A DNA stretch of 64,000 bases, taken from positions 1,265,001-1,329,000 of the forward strand of contig NZ_JABWRZ020000001.1 of the NCBI RefSeq assembly GCF_014269185.2. The letters run 5' to 3'. Both the position numbers and the translations under genes were made by a program. Below, piece by piece: positions 1 through 8,578 of the stretch (its first letter is position 1; each line of letters starts with the position of its first letter). The notes below the pieces were generated by a model that was not told the DNA's origin, searched no databases, and worked only from the letters and a program-made list of their open reading frames with translations. The stretch is from Pseudomonas oryzicola. Its GTDB lineage: Bacteria > Pseudomonadota > Gammaproteobacteria > Pseudomonadales > Pseudomonadaceae.

Positions 1-411
1 CTGGTAACGGCCGCGCTCGCGCGGTGGTACGAAGTCACCGATGATCGCCTGGCTCACCGAAACCATGCCACCCGCGCCAATGCCTTGCAGTACTCGGGCC
101 AGCACCAGTTGCGGCATGTCCTGGGCCAGGGCGCAGGCGATGGAGGCCAGGGTGAACAGGCTGATGCCGGTAAGGATCATCCGTCGCCGCCCATACAGGT
201 CACCCAGTTTGCCGTAGATCGGCACGGCCACGGTCATCGCCACCATGTAACCGGAGATGATCCAGGCGAGCAGGCCGACATCGTTGAACTGCGCCGAGAT
301 CGCAGGCAGCGAGACGGCGACAATGCTCTGGTCCAGCGCGCCGAGGAAGATCGCCAGCATCAGGGCGGTGAGCACATTGCGCAGGGTGGTGGGGGGCAGG
401 GCGGCGGTCAC
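1..411 (-). CDS. MFS drug exporter, DHA2 (EmrB/QacA) family, N-terminal part
   Basis: This is the first 137 codons of a proton-driven multidrug exporter of the inner membrane; the rest lies left of the window. The N-terminus reads as a first membrane helix followed by LDQSIVAVSLPAI, the typical D1 motif of the 14-helix DHA2 family, and then GKLGDLYGRRRMIL, the cytoplasmic loop 2-3 motif of MFS proteins. The segment LARVLQGIGAGGMVSV matches the helix-4 region. I chose the GTG start because it gives the right N-terminal length before helix 1; no ATG lies closer. The gene is divergent from the oxaloacetate decarboxylase gene. The substrate cannot be told from this part. Confidence 0.85.
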   Translation of the reverse strand, partial: MTAALPPTTLRNVLTALMLAIFLGALDQSIVAVSLPAISAQFNDVGLLAWIISGYMVAMTVAVPIYGKLGDLYGRRRMILTGISLFTLASIACALAQDMPQLVLARVLQGIGAGGMVSVSQAIIGDFVPPRERGRYQ

Positions 412-803
412 GGAAATACCTTGTCTGTGTGTGGCGGACTTTGCGCCGTATCTGTGGGAGCGGGTCTTCCTGCGAAAACGCCCACGGATTGTAACCTGAG
501 TTAGGTAGCTTCCTATGTACTATCTGCATCCCCTATGCAAGATCGGCATTGGCGCATTCATCCAGTGCGGCATGGCTGCGTGATATCGTTGGTATGCCAC
601 AAAGGCTGAAAACCGCGGCCTGCACCAGCTTGGTGCAACATTTTGCCGCAGCTGTTTCGTGCCTTTGTCTCCCACACCTTTTATTCCTCTGCCTGCATGT
701 CGAGCATGACCGCCCAGATGGCGACGGTTGGAACAGGTCAGGTAGACCCGATACAGGGGTCGGTAGTTACCGTTCGAATTTCACCTTATTTTGCGGAGTG
801 ATC
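412..803. other. Intergenic region between divergent MFS and oxaloacetate decarboxylase genes
   Basis: The 392 bases hold no convincing gene. They contain a degenerate REP-like stretch (about 451-478) and a 14-base quasi-palindrome TAGGTAGCTTCCTA at 502-515. The frame of the downstream gene stays open upstream to about 549, but that part has no family similarity and no ribosome site. Confidence 0.6.
502..515. promoter_or_regulatory. Quasi-palindrome, possible MarR-type operator of the exporter
   Basis: TAGGTAGCTTCCTA matches its own reverse complement at 12 of 14 positions and sits about 90 bases upstream of the exporter start. MarR-family repressors of drug exporters often bind similar TAGGTAGC-type sites, but no regulator gene is visible inside the window, so the assignment is tentative. 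Confidence 0.3.
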
Positions 804-1673
804 ATGCCCAAGGCTTCCCATCAAGATCTGCGTTTTGCCTTCCGCGAGCTGCTCGCTTCAGGTGCCTGTTACCACACTGCATCGGTGTTCGACCCGATGT
901 CGGCACGCATTGCCGCAGACCTGGGCTTCGAGGTCGGCATCCTCGGTGGTTCCGTCGCTTCGCTGCAGGTACTGGCTGCGCCGGACTTCGCCCTGATCAC
1001 CCTCAGCGAATTCGTCGAACAGGCCACCCGTATTGGCCGGGTGGCGCAACTGCCGGTGCTGGCTGACGCTGACCACGGCTACGGTAACGCGCTGAATGTC
1101 ATGCGCACGGTCATTGAACTGGAACGTGCCGGCGTGGCCGCACTGACCATCGAGGACACCCTGCTGCCAGCGCAATTCGGGCGCAAGTCCACCGACCTGA
1201 TCCCGGTCGAAGAGGGCGTCGGCAAGATCCGCGCGGCACTGGAGGCGCGGGTCGACTCCTCGCTGTCGATCATTGCCCGGACCAATGCTGGCGTGCTTTC
1301 CACCGAAGAGATCATCGTGCGTACCCAGAGCTACCAGAAGGCCGGTGCCGACGGTATCTGCATGGTAGGTGTCAAGGACTTCGAGCAGCTTGAGCAGATT
1401 GCCGAGCACCTGACGGTACCGTTGATGCTGGTCAGCTATGGCAACCCGAACCTGCGCGACGACGAGCGCCTGGCGCGCCTTGGGGTACGCATCGTGGTCG
1501 ATGGCCACGCCGCCTACTTTGCCGCGATCAAGGCCACCTACGATTGCCTGCGCCTGCAGCGTGGCCAGCAGAACAAGTCGGAAAACCTCAGCGCCACCGA
1601 ACTGTCGCACACCTACACCCAGCCTGAGGACTACATCCGCTGGGCCAAGGAATACATGAGCGTCGAGGAGTGA
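804..1673 (+). CDS. Oxaloacetate decarboxylase (PEP mutase/isocitrate lyase superfamily)
   Basis: A 289-residue cytoplasmic enzyme expected to decarboxylate oxaloacetate to pyruvate with Mg2+. The fold is the PEP mutase/isocitrate lyase TIM barrel: the metal-site segment reads [15 protein letters not shown], and [11 protein letters not shown] and IARTNAG follow in the expected order. The [11 protein letters not shown] segment, with His in place of the usual Thr of the superfamily, is characteristic of the decarboxylase subgroup described for P. aeruginosa PA4872, rather than of methylisocitrate lyase (which has a KKCGH loop, absent here). The ATG start follows GCGGAGTG. The protein is often mislabelled as carboxyvinyl-carboxyphosphonate phosphorylmutase. 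Confidence 0.85.
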   Translation: MPKASHQDLRFAFRELLASGACYHTASVFDPMSARIAADLGFEVGILGGSVASLQVLAAPDFALITLSEFVEQATRIGRVAQLPVLADADHGYGNALNVMRTVIELERAGVAALTIEDTLLPAQFGRKSTDLIPVEEGVGKIRAALEARVDSSLSIIARTNAGVLSTEEIIVRTQSYQKAGADGICMVGVKDFEQLEQIAEHLTVPLMLVSYGNPNLRDDERLARLGVRIVVDGHAAYFAAIKATYDCLRLQRGQQNKSENLSATELSHTYTQPEDYIRWAKEYMSVEE

Positions 1674-1696
1674 CCGCGCTCACCCTGTAGGGAGCG

Positions 1697-2602
1697 TTAC
1701 AGGTCCCTGTCCCATTCCGGCTCGTCGCTGAACCGCTGGACCAGAAAGTCCAGCATGCTGCGCAAGGTCGCCGGCATATGCTTGCGCGAGGTGTACACCG
1801 CATTCAGGTTCAGCTCGCGCGGCTTTGCCTCGGGCAGCAGGCGCACCAGCTCGCCCCGGCGCAGGGCCTCGGCGGCCTGATAGGTCGGCAGCATGGCGAT
1901 GCCAGCGCCGGCCAGTGCCGCCTTTTGCAGGGTCATTGCCTCGTTGGCGCTGATGTTCCCCGCCACCGGCACGGCAACCTGCTGGCCGCCCACCTCGAAA
2001 TGCCACAGGCTGTGGCCGAAATAGGCATGAGTCAGGCAATTATGTTGGCTCAGTTCCTCGACCCGTTGCGGCGTGCCGTGCTCGCGCAGGTAGGCCGGTG
2101 CGGCGCACACTGCCGAGCGGCACACGCTCAGGCGCCGGGCGATCAGGTTGGGGTCCAGGTCGTTGCTGGTGCGGATCGCCAGGTCGATGCGTTCGTCCAC
2201 TAGGTTGACCGTGCGATCGAGCATCTGCAGTTCTACCTTCACTCCCGGGTAGCGTCGAACGTAGGCAGCGACCGCATCCACCAGCTGGGCCTGGCCGAAT
2301 GAGGTGCTCACGCTGATGCGCAGCGCGCCTTTCGGTGCGTCGTCCGGCTGCTGCACTGCGGCCTGCAGGTCGCCAGCCAGCTCCAGCAGTTGCCGGCAGC
2401 GGGGCAGGGTTTCCTGGCCGGCGGCGGTGAGGCTGAGCCTGCGTGTGGTGCGCTGCATCAGCCGCGCGCCAACCCAGTCTTCCAGCTCTGCCAGGTAGCG
2501 CGACACCACTGGCCGGGAAAGCTGCAGATGATCCGCCGCCGCCGACTGGCTGCCAAGGTCGACGACGGTGACGAAAACACGCATGGCGTTGAGGCGGTCC
2601 AT
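1697..2602 (-). CDS. LysR-family transcriptional regulator
   Basis: A 301-residue regulator with the N-terminal winged helix-turn-helix (MDRLNAMRVFVTVVDLGS, then SAAADHLQLSRPVVSRYLAELE) and a C-terminal substrate-binding domain from about residue 90. The RLMQRTTRRLSLTAAG segment is typical of the CrgA-like group, whose targets are often adjacent oxidoreductases. It is divergent from the metallo-beta-lactamase-fold gene, with about 100 bases between the starts, so that gene and the NAD(P)-binding gene after it are the likely targets. Effector unknown. Confidence 0.9.
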   Translation of the reverse strand: MDRLNAMRVFVTVVDLGSQSAAADHLQLSRPVVSRYLAELEDWVGARLMQRTTRRLSLTAAGQETLPRCRQLLELAGDLQAAVQQPDDAPKGALRISVSTSFGQAQLVDAVAAYVRRYPGVKVELQMLDRTVNLVDERIDLAIRTSNDLDPNLIARRLSVCRSAVCAAPAYLREHGTPQRVEELSQHNCLTHAYFGHSLWHFEVGGQQVAVPVAGNISANEAMTLQKAALAGAGIAMLPTYQAAEALRRGELVRLLPEAKPRELNLNAVYTSRKHMPATLRSMLDFLVQRFSDEPEWDRDL

Positions 2603-2704
2603 GATCTGCCCGATTTCAGAAACAAACTATGTGCGAGGATCGCATTTTTTGGCATGGATCGGGCAACTAAGCTGTTGGCATTGTTCATCCGACGAGCGTT
2701 TTCG

Positions 2705-3580
2705 ATGCCTCTTTTCACTGCCTTGCGTGGCCTGCTACTGGCCTGCGTTACCCTGGCCGGCCCGGTGCTGGCTGCCGAGCCCCTGCAACTGGAGGTATAC
2801 AACCCCGGCCATGCCGCGATTTTCCCGGTCAGCTCGGTAATCGTCAGTGGCGAACACGACGCCGTGCTGGTCGATGCCCAGTTCGGCAAGGCCCAGGCCG
2901 AGCAGTTGGTGCAACGTTTGCGAGCTGGCGGCAAGCACCTGACCACCATCTACATCAGCCATGGTGACCCGGACTACTACTTTGGCCTGGATACCCTGAC
3001 TCGGGCCTTCCCCGACGCCAAGGTGCTGGCCTCGGCTGCCACAGTTGCCCATATCCGCCAGACCATGGCGGCCAAACTGGCCTACTGGGGGCCGCAGATG
3101 GGCGCGGACAAGCCGGCGCGGCTGGTGCTGCCGCAGGTGCTCGAAGGCGACCGCCTGATGCTGGAGGGGCAGGCCCTCGAGGTGGTTGGCCTGGACGGTC
3201 CGCAGCCTGACCGCAGTTTTGTATGGATCCCGTCGATCAAGGCGGTGGTCGGTGGCGTGGTGGTGTCCGAGCACATCCATGTGTGGATGGCCGATACCGC
3301 ATCGGCCAAGTCGCACGCTGACTGGCTCGCCACCCTGGCGCATATCGAAGCGCTGGCGCCGCGCACGGTCATCCCTGGGCACTACCTTGGGGACAGCAGC
3401 CGGTCGCTGGAGGCCGTGCGTTTCACGGCGAACTACATTGGTGATTTCGATGCCGAGACCGCCAAGGCGAAAGATGCCGGTGCGTTGATCGAGGCGATGA
3501 AGCAACGTTACCCAGGCCTGGCCGATGAGAGCTCGCTGGTGTTGGGGGCCAAGGTCGCCAAGGGTGAGATGAAGTGGTAA
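2705..3580 (+). CDS. Secreted metallo-beta-lactamase-fold protein with altered metal motif
   Basis: A 291-residue protein with a signal peptide (MPLFTALRGLLLACVTLAGP, cleavage near LAAEP) and a metallo-beta-lactamase fold, so probably periplasmic. The canonical HxHxDH zinc motif is replaced by HGDPDYYFG (second His is Asp, last His is Tyr). Later His residues (SEHIHVW and VIPGHYLGD, residues about 200-225) fit the other ligands of the fold. The enzyme may therefore bind one or a different metal, or none. An in-frame ATG 51 bases upstream would add 17 residues before the signal peptide and is less likely. It is followed 25 bases later by an NAD(P)-binding protein, probably in one operon. Confidence 0.8.
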   Translation: MPLFTALRGLLLACVTLAGPVLAAEPLQLEVYNPGHAAIFPVSSVIVSGEHDAVLVDAQFGKAQAEQLVQRLRAGGKHLTTIYISHGDPDYYFGLDTLTRAFPDAKVLASAATVAHIRQTMAAKLAYWGPQMGADKPARLVLPQVLEGDRLMLEGQALEVVGLDGPQPDRSFVWIPSIKAVVGGVVVSEHIHVWMADTASAKSHADWLATLAHIEALAPRTVIPGHYLGDSSRSLEAVRFTANYIGDFDAETAKAKDAGALIEAMKQRYPGLADESSLVLGAKVAKGEMKW

Positions 3581-3605
3581 TTCCGTAGCGGATGGAGAGT
3601 ATCCC

Positions 3606-4217
3606 ATGAAGATCGCGATTATTGGTGCCACTGGCCGCGCTGGCAGCCAGTTGCTGGAAGAAGCTTTGCGCCGTGGCCACAGCGTGCTGGCCATCGCCCG
3701 TGACCCCTCGCGCTTGCAGGGGCGTGACCGGGTGACCGTCAAGGCGCTTGACGTCAAGGACAGCGCAGCCTTGCAAGTGGCGGTAGCTGGTGTGGATGCA
3801 GTATTGAGCGCGGCGCACTTTGCGACCATCGAGCCGCACGCCATCATCGAGCCAGTCAAGCGGGCCGGGGTCAGGCGCCTGCTGGTGGTGGGCGGGGCCG
3901 GTAGCCTGTTGCTGCCCTCGGGGCACCGGGTGATCGACAGCGCGGACTTCCCGGAGGCGTACAAGGCCGAGGCCTCGGCCGGGGCGCATTTTCTGCAGGT
4001 GTTGCAACGGGAGCCGAACCTGGACTGGACCTTCCTGTCGCCTTCGGCGGAATTCGTCGAGGGTGAGCGCAGCGGGCATTACACGCTGGGCAAGGACCAT
4101 CTGCTGATCGGTGCGGACGGCAGGAGCTGGATCAGCTTTGCCGATTACGCAATTGCCATGCTCGACGAGCTGGAAAAGCCGCAGCATTCGCGGCAGCGCT
4201 TCACAGTCGGCCATTGA
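3606..4217 (+). CDS. NAD(P)-binding atypical short-chain dehydrogenase (NmrA/YwnB-like)
   Basis: A 203-residue protein with a single Rossmann domain. It begins KIAIIGATGRAGSQLLEEAL, the GxxGxxG dinucleotide motif of atypical short-chain dehydrogenases, and has VGGAGSLLLPSG, a loop common to the NmrA/YwnB-type group. The classical YxxxK catalytic pair is not evident, which fits a redox sensor or flavin/NADP reductase-like role rather than an alcohol dehydrogenase. The ribosome site GGAGAG precedes the ATG. It lies just downstream of the metallo-beta-lactamase-fold gene and probably shares its promoter. Substrate unknown. Confidence 0.82.
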   Translation: MKIAIIGATGRAGSQLLEEALRRGHSVLAIARDPSRLQGRDRVTVKALDVKDSAALQVAVAGVDAVLSAAHFATIEPHAIIEPVKRAGVRRLLVVGGAGSLLLPSGHRVIDSADFPEAYKAEASAGAHFLQVLQREPNLDWTFLSPSAEFVEGERSGHYTLGKDHLLIGADGRSWISFADYAIAMLDELEKPQHSRQRFTVGH

Positions 4218-4224
4218 GTGGTCC

Positions 4225-4310
4225 CTTTCGCGGGTAAACCCGCTCCCACAGGTACACACAGGTCTTTAAACCTGCGCAACCCTTGCAGGAGCGGGTTTGC
4301 CCGCGCATGG
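4225..4310. repeat. Inverted pair of REP elements
   Basis: Two copies of the P. putida REP palindrome face each other: CGCGGGTAAACCCGCTCCCA and, inverted, AGGAGCGGGTTTGCCCGCG. They lie between convergent genes and can fold into strong hairpins, so they may end transcripts from both sides. Confidence 0.85.
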
Positions 4311-4314
4311 GCCA

Positions 4315-5190
4315 TCACAGGCCGGCCTGGCCCTCCAGCCAATCCAGCAACTCCACCAACCCCGGTGGCAAGCCCTTGGCCTGGCTCACCAGGTAATACC
4401 CCTTGCCGGTCATCACCTTGAGCGCAAAAGGCATGCACAGCCGCCCCCCGCGCAAGTCATCGCCGATCAGCGACCAGTCGCCGATGGCCACACCGGTCCC
4501 CTGCGCGGCCATGGCCATCGCCATGTCCAGGGTCTCGAAATGCTGTTTTGGCCCCTGACTGGCCAGCGTCACCCCGGCCGCCTGCAACCACAGGCGCCAG
4601 TCATGCTCATCCCGCGACGGGTGCAGCAGCATGTGCCGGGCCAGGTCTTCAACCTGCTGCAGCGGCAGCGGCCCCTGGCGCAGCGAAGGTGCACAGACCG
4701 GTGTCAGCTGCTCGTCGAACAGCTTGCGCACACGCAGCCCATGGTTCGGTGCATCGCCATAGACCACCGCCGCATCGAAGCCCTCGCGGCGCAAGTCCAC
4801 CCCATGCTGTACCGTAGTGGTCAGTTCTACCGGCACATCTGGGCGTAGCGCCTGCCATTCCATCAGGCGCGGTAGCAGCCAGCGCATCACGCAGGTGGGC
4901 GCCTTGAGCTGCAAGGTGGCGCTGCGCCCCCCCACCTCGCGCACCCCTTGTTCGATCAGAGAGAATACCTGCTGCACCCGTGGCAACCAGTCCTGGCCCT
5001 CGCGCGTCAGGCTCAGGCCGCGGGCCTGGCGCTGGAACAGGGCATAACCCAGGTGTTGCTCGAGGGCTGCGATCTGCCGGCTGACAGCACCTTGGGTAAT
5101 GTGCAACTGCTGCCCGGCGCGGGTGAAATTGCAGTGCTGGGCGGTGACCAGAAAGGTGTGCAGCGCGGGCAGCGGCGGAAGGCGTTTCAT
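4315..5190 (-). CDS. LysR-family regulator, GcvA-like
   Basis: A 291-residue LysR regulator starting MKRLPPLPALHTFLVTAQHC, which is the GcvA-type N-terminus. The helix-turn-helix follows (FTRAGQQLHITQGAVSRQIA), and the effector domain occupies about residues 90-290. It is divergent from the AruI-like decarboxylase gene with 114 bases between the starts, so autoregulation and control of that gene are likely. I trimmed the long upstream open frame to the ATG that starts this motif. Confidence 0.9.
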   Translation of the reverse strand: MKRLPPLPALHTFLVTAQHCNFTRAGQQLHITQGAVSRQIAALEQHLGYALFQRQARGLSLTREGQDWLPRVQQVFSLIEQGVREVGGRSATLQLKAPTCVMRWLLPRLMEWQALRPDVPVELTTTVQHGVDLRREGFDAAVVYGDAPNHGLRVRKLFDEQLTPVCAPSLRQGPLPLQQVEDLARHMLLHPSRDEHDWRLWLQAAGVTLASQGPKQHFETLDMAMAMAAQGTGVAIGDWSLIGDDLRGGRLCMPFALKVMTGKGYYLVSQAKGLPPGLVELLDWLEGQAGL

Positions 5191-5304
5191 TGTGCTTGGC
5201 CATGATCCCAGGACATGGCTAGTATGCGTTTTTTTGCATTGTGGGAGTAGCCGTGGCTTGGGTCCAATAAGGCCATAACCCAACAAGATTGACGGTGGAC
5301 CCCA

Positions 5305-6942
5305 ATGGCAACCTGCGGCGAAGTATTGGTCAAACTCCTTGAAGGCTATGGCGTGGACCATGTCTTCGGCATCCCCGGCGTACATACCGTGGAGCTGTAC
5401 CGCGGCCTCGCGGGGTCGTCCATCCGCCATATCACTCCGCGCCATGAGCAGGGTGCTGGGTTCATGGCTGATGGCTATGCACGCACCCGTGGCAAGCCCG
5501 GGGTGTGCTTCATCATCACTGGCCCGGGCATGACCAACATCACCACCGCCATGGGCCAGGCCTATGCCGACTCGATCCCGATGCTGGTCATTTCCAGCGT
5601 GCAGTCCCGCAATCAACTGGGCGGTGGCCGCGGCAAGCTGCACGAGTTGCCGGACCAGGCGGCGCTGGTGGCGGGGGTAGCGGCGTTTTCCCATACCTTG
5701 ATGAGCGCCGACGACCTGCCCCAGGTGCTGGCGCGGGCCTTCGCCGTGTTCGAAGGGGCCCGGCCGCGGCCGGTGCATATCGAGATCCCGCTCGATGTGC
5801 TGGTCGAACCGGCCGAGCACTTGCTGCCCGGGCGTCCGGTGCGTGGCAGCCGGGCAGGGGCAGCGCCGCAGGCGGTGGTGCAGATGGCCGAGCGCCTGGC
5901 CAATGCACGGCGGCCACTGATCCTGGCCGGGGGCGGGGCACTGGCTGCGGGTGCTGCGCTGGCACGCCTGGCTGAACACTTGCAGGCCCCGGTGGCACTG
6001 ACCATCAATGCCAAGGGCTTGCTGCCGTCCCGCCACCCGCTGCAAATCGGCTCGACCCAGTCACTGCCAGCCACGCGGGCACTGGTAGCCGAGGCCGACG
6101 TGGTGTTGGCAATCGGCACCGAGCTGGCCGAAACCGACTATGACGTGACCTTCAAGGGTGGCTTCGCGATCCCGGGCAGCCTGCTGCGCGTCGACATCGA
6201 CCCGGACCAGACCGTGCGTAACTACCTGCCCGAGCTGGCGCTGGTGGCTGATGCCGAACTGGCGGCCGAGGCGTTGCTCGGCGCCTTGCAGGCGCAACCG
6301 CAGCCCGTGTGCGAAAGCACCTGGGGGGCTGCCCGCGTGGCCAATCTGCGCCAGGCGCTGGCGGCCGGTTGGGACCAGCCTACCTTGAGCCAGACGCGCC
6401 TGTTGCAAGCGATCCTCGAATGTTTGCCGAATGCCGTTCTGGTGGGCGATTCGACCCAGCCGGTGTACACCGGCAACCTGACCCTGGACATGGAGCAGCC
6501 ACGCCGCTGGTTCAATGCCTCGACCGGCTACGGCACCTTGGGGTATGCCCTGCCGGCGGCCATGGGCGCCTGGTTGGGCAGCGCCGAGCAGCTTGGCGAG
6601 CGTGCGCCTGCGGTGTGCCTGATCGGGGATGGTGGTTTGCAGTTCACCTTGCCGGAGCTGGCCAGTGCAGTGGAGGCGCAGGTGCCGCTGATCGTGCTGC
6701 TGTGGAATAACCAGGGGTACGAAGAAATCAAGAAGTACATGGTCAACCGTGCCATCGAGCCGGTCGGGGTGGATATCCATACCCCGGATTTCCTTGGCGT
6801 GGCCCGGGCACTGGGGGCCGCGGCGGAACATGTGGCCGATGTGGCACAGCTGCAGGCGGCGCTGATGCTGGCGGTGGAGCGCAAGGTGCCGACTCTGATC
6901 CAGGTCGATCAGAACCAGTGGCAGGCGGCTGTGCTGGGGTAA
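5305..6942 (+). CDS. aruI: ThDP-dependent decarboxylase, AruI-like (5-guanidino-2-oxopentanoate decarboxylase)
   Basis: A 545-residue thiamine-diphosphate enzyme with the three domains of the acetolactate synthase family: an N-terminal domain with the activating Glu in TPRHEQGAGFMADGYAR, a central domain, and a ThDP-binding domain with GDGGLQFTLPELASA followed by LLWNNQGYEEIKKYM. The opening GVDHVFGIPGVHTVELYRGL and the NNQGYEEIK segment resemble AruI, which decarboxylates 2-ketoarginine in the arginine transaminase pathway, more than true acetolactate synthase. No small subunit or aruH transaminase gene is adjacent. Databases often call such proteins acetolactate synthase large subunit. The symbol is a best match. 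Confidence 0.72.
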   Translation: MATCGEVLVKLLEGYGVDHVFGIPGVHTVELYRGLAGSSIRHITPRHEQGAGFMADGYARTRGKPGVCFIITGPGMTNITTAMGQAYADSIPMLVISSVQSRNQLGGGRGKLHELPDQAALVAGVAAFSHTLMSADDLPQVLARAFAVFEGARPRPVHIEIPLDVLVEPAEHLLPGRPVRGSRAGAAPQAVVQMAERLANARRPLILAGGGALAAGAALARLAEHLQAPVALTINAKGLLPSRHPLQIGSTQSLPATRALVAEADVVLAIGTELAETDYDVTFKGGFAIPGSLLRVDIDPDQTVRNYLPELALVADAELAAEALLGALQAQPQPVCESTWGAARVANLRQALAAGWDQPTLSQTRLLQAILECLPNAVLVGDSTQPVYTGNLTLDMEQPRRWFNASTGYGTLGYALPAAMGAWLGSAEQLGERAPAVCLIGDGGLQFTLPELASAVEAQVPLIVLLWNNQGYEEIKKYMVNRAIEPVGVDIHTPDFLGVARALGAAAEHVADVAQLQAALMLAVERKVPTLIQVDQNQWQAAVLG

Positions 6943-6968
6943 AGCAGCGCTGTCGCCTGTACCGGCCT

Positions 6969-6995
6969 GTTCCTGGGTGAACCCGCTGCCACAGG
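6969..6995. repeat. Degenerate REP-like element
   Basis: CTGGGTGAACCCGCTGCCACAGG is a mutated form of the REP core and trailing CCCACAGG seen elsewhere in the window. It lies between convergent genes. Confidence 0.5.
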
Positions 6996-7060
6996 TTTTT
7001 GCACAAAGGCTGAAGGTTGTGCGGTGCCTGTGGGGCAGGCTGGTAGAGGTAACACCGCAC

Positions 7061-7981
7061 TCAGCCGGCCGTGGCTCGCAACCGCGCCACGTCCCGAATC
7101 GGTGGCGCGCCATACAGCCGGCTGTATTCCCGGCTGAATTGCGACGGGCTTTCGTAGCCCACCCGATAGGCCGCCACCGCCGCCTCGAGCCCGTCGTTCA
7201 GCATCAACCGCCGTGCCTCCTGCAAGCGCAGTTGCTTCTGGTATTGCAACGGGCTCATTGAGGTCACGGCCTTGAACCGGTGGTGCAAGGTCGAGGTGCT
7301 GAGGTTGACCACCCGCGCCAGGTCTTCGATGCGCAACGGCAACTGGTAGTTCTGGTTGAGCCAGGTAATGGCCTGGCAAACCCGGTGGGTCTGGCTGTTG
7401 GCCAGGGCGATTTCATACAACCGGTAGCCCTGCGGGCCTCGCAACAGGCGGTAGAGAATCTCCCGGCGAAACAGCGGCGCGAGCATGGCGATGTCGCGCG
7501 GAGTGTCCAGCAGGCGAATCAGCCGCAGCAGGGCGTCAAGCAAGGCGGCGTCGGTTCTTTCCACGTACAAGCCACGCCCCGAGGGCCGGTTGGGCACCAG
7601 CATCGGTCCGCTTTCGGCAATCAGCTGGCTGATCTCGGCCGGGTCCAGGTCCAGGCGCAAGCCCAGGCTGGGGTGCTCGGGGCTGGCATCGAGGCGCACG
7701 CCGCTCAGCGGCAAGGTCACTGAAACCACCATGTAGTGCAGCGGGTCGTAGGCGTACTGTTCATCCCCGAGGAACAAGCTCTTGCTACCTTGGGCAAGGA
7801 TGCACAGGGCGGGTTGCGCCAGGGTTGGCACCGAGCGGACATTCTCGGTATAGCGCACCAGGTACAGGTCATCGATGGCCGAGGCCGGGCCGTAGGGCTC
7901 GCCGGCGTGGCGGCGGATCAGCTCGGCCAGCTCCTGGCGTTGCAGTTCCAGGGTGGGATCGATGGACGTGGCGATGGTCAT
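7061..7981 (-). CDS. AraC-family regulator with AraC_N (PF06719-type) sensor domain
   Basis: A 306-residue regulator. The N-terminal half (ALCILAQGSKSLFLGDEQY, then HYMVVSVTLPLSG) is the cupin-like domain of the AraC_N group. The C-terminal 100 residues hold two helix-turn-helix motifs (RIEDLARVVNLSTSTLHHRF and VAAYRVGYESPSQFSREYSR). The start follows AGAGGAAAG. It is divergent from a small monooxygenase gene, and a perfect inverted repeat lies in the shared promoter region, so that gene is the likely target. Confidence 0.9.
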   Translation of the reverse strand: MTIATSIDPTLELQRQELAELIRRHAGEPYGPASAIDDLYLVRYTENVRSVPTLAQPALCILAQGSKSLFLGDEQYAYDPLHYMVVSVTLPLSGVRLDASPEHPSLGLRLDLDPAEISQLIAESGPMLVPNRPSGRGLYVERTDAALLDALLRLIRLLDTPRDIAMLAPLFRREILYRLLRGPQGYRLYEIALANSQTHRVCQAITWLNQNYQLPLRIEDLARVVNLSTSTLHHRFKAVTSMSPLQYQKQLRLQEARRLMLNDGLEAAVAAYRVGYESPSQFSREYSRLYGAPPIRDVARLRATAG

Positions 7982-8053
7982 GATGGCTTTCCTCTGCTGA
8001 CCGACGCAGCATAGGTTTGGGCAATGGCGGGCGCTAGTCGAAAGCTGCACGCC

Positions 8054-8091
8054 GATTGCCTGATCCTGCCGCGCTGCAGGATCAGGCAATC
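8054..8091. promoter_or_regulatory. Perfect 16-bp inverted repeat in divergent promoter, probable operator
   Basis: GATTGCCTGATCCTGC is followed after six bases (CGCGCT) by its exact reverse complement. The repeat sits between the AraC-type gene and the monooxygenase gene, about 70 bases from the former start and 93 from the latter. It has no T-run, so a regulator-binding site is likelier than a terminator. Confidence 0.6.
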
Positions 8092-8183
8092 GCCAGGCAG
8101 TATTGGCCTAACGCGTCGCGTGGGGCAGCCCCTAACCTTGGCAGCCTGGCTTTTCCGTCCGCCTGCTTCAAGGAGATTGTGCA

Positions 8184-8477
8184 ATGACCCCGACACGACC
8201 GGTCACCCACCTTGCTTTCATCCGTGCCAGCAGCGGGCGCTCGGCAGAACTGGGCGCACGCCTGCGTGACCTGCTCGAACCCTCGCTGCGGGCACCGGGT
8301 TGCCTGAGTTTCACCGTACAGCGGTCGCAGGCCGATACCGACCTGTGGCTGCTCAGTGGGAGCTGGCAGGACCAGCAGGCAATGAGCGGGTACTTTGCTT
8401 CGCCGACGCTGGAGGTGTTTGGTGAGCTGGTACAGGCTCAGGTAGTCAGCAGCCTTGACCTGCATACCTTTGATTGA
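8184..8477 (+). CDS. Antibiotic biosynthesis monooxygenase (ABM/YgiN-like) domain protein
   Basis: A 97-residue protein that is a single ferredoxin-like ABM domain. The pattern is a beta strand THLAFIRASSG, a helix RLRDLLEPSLRAPGCLSF, then WLLSGSWQDQQAMSGYFASP. Relatives oxidise quinols or small aromatic compounds without cofactors, usually as dimers. The start has a clear AAGGAG ribosome site. It is divergent from the AraC-type regulator, which probably controls it. Substrate unknown. Confidence 0.8.
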   Translation: MTPTRPVTHLAFIRASSGRSAELGARLRDLLEPSLRAPGCLSFTVQRSQADTDLWLLSGSWQDQQAMSGYFASPTLEVFGELVQAQVVSSLDLHTFD

Positions 8478-8482
8478 GGTGT

Positions 8483-8533
8483 CGCTTGTACTGGCCCTAT
8501 TGCCGGCTTGCCGGCGATGGGGCCGTACAAGCG
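8483..8533. repeat. Hairpin-forming repeat, second REP type
   Basis: CGCTTGTAC is paired with GTACAAGCG around an inner GCCGGC stem, giving a long imperfect palindrome. A relative (TTGTACTGGCCCTATCGCCGGCAAGCC) recurs near 35594. It separates the monooxygenase gene from the next gene and may attenuate read-through. Confidence 0.65.
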
Positions 8534-8578
8534 AATAAGGTAGAATGCCGGCCCTCGATAAACCAGTCGGATAGCAAC

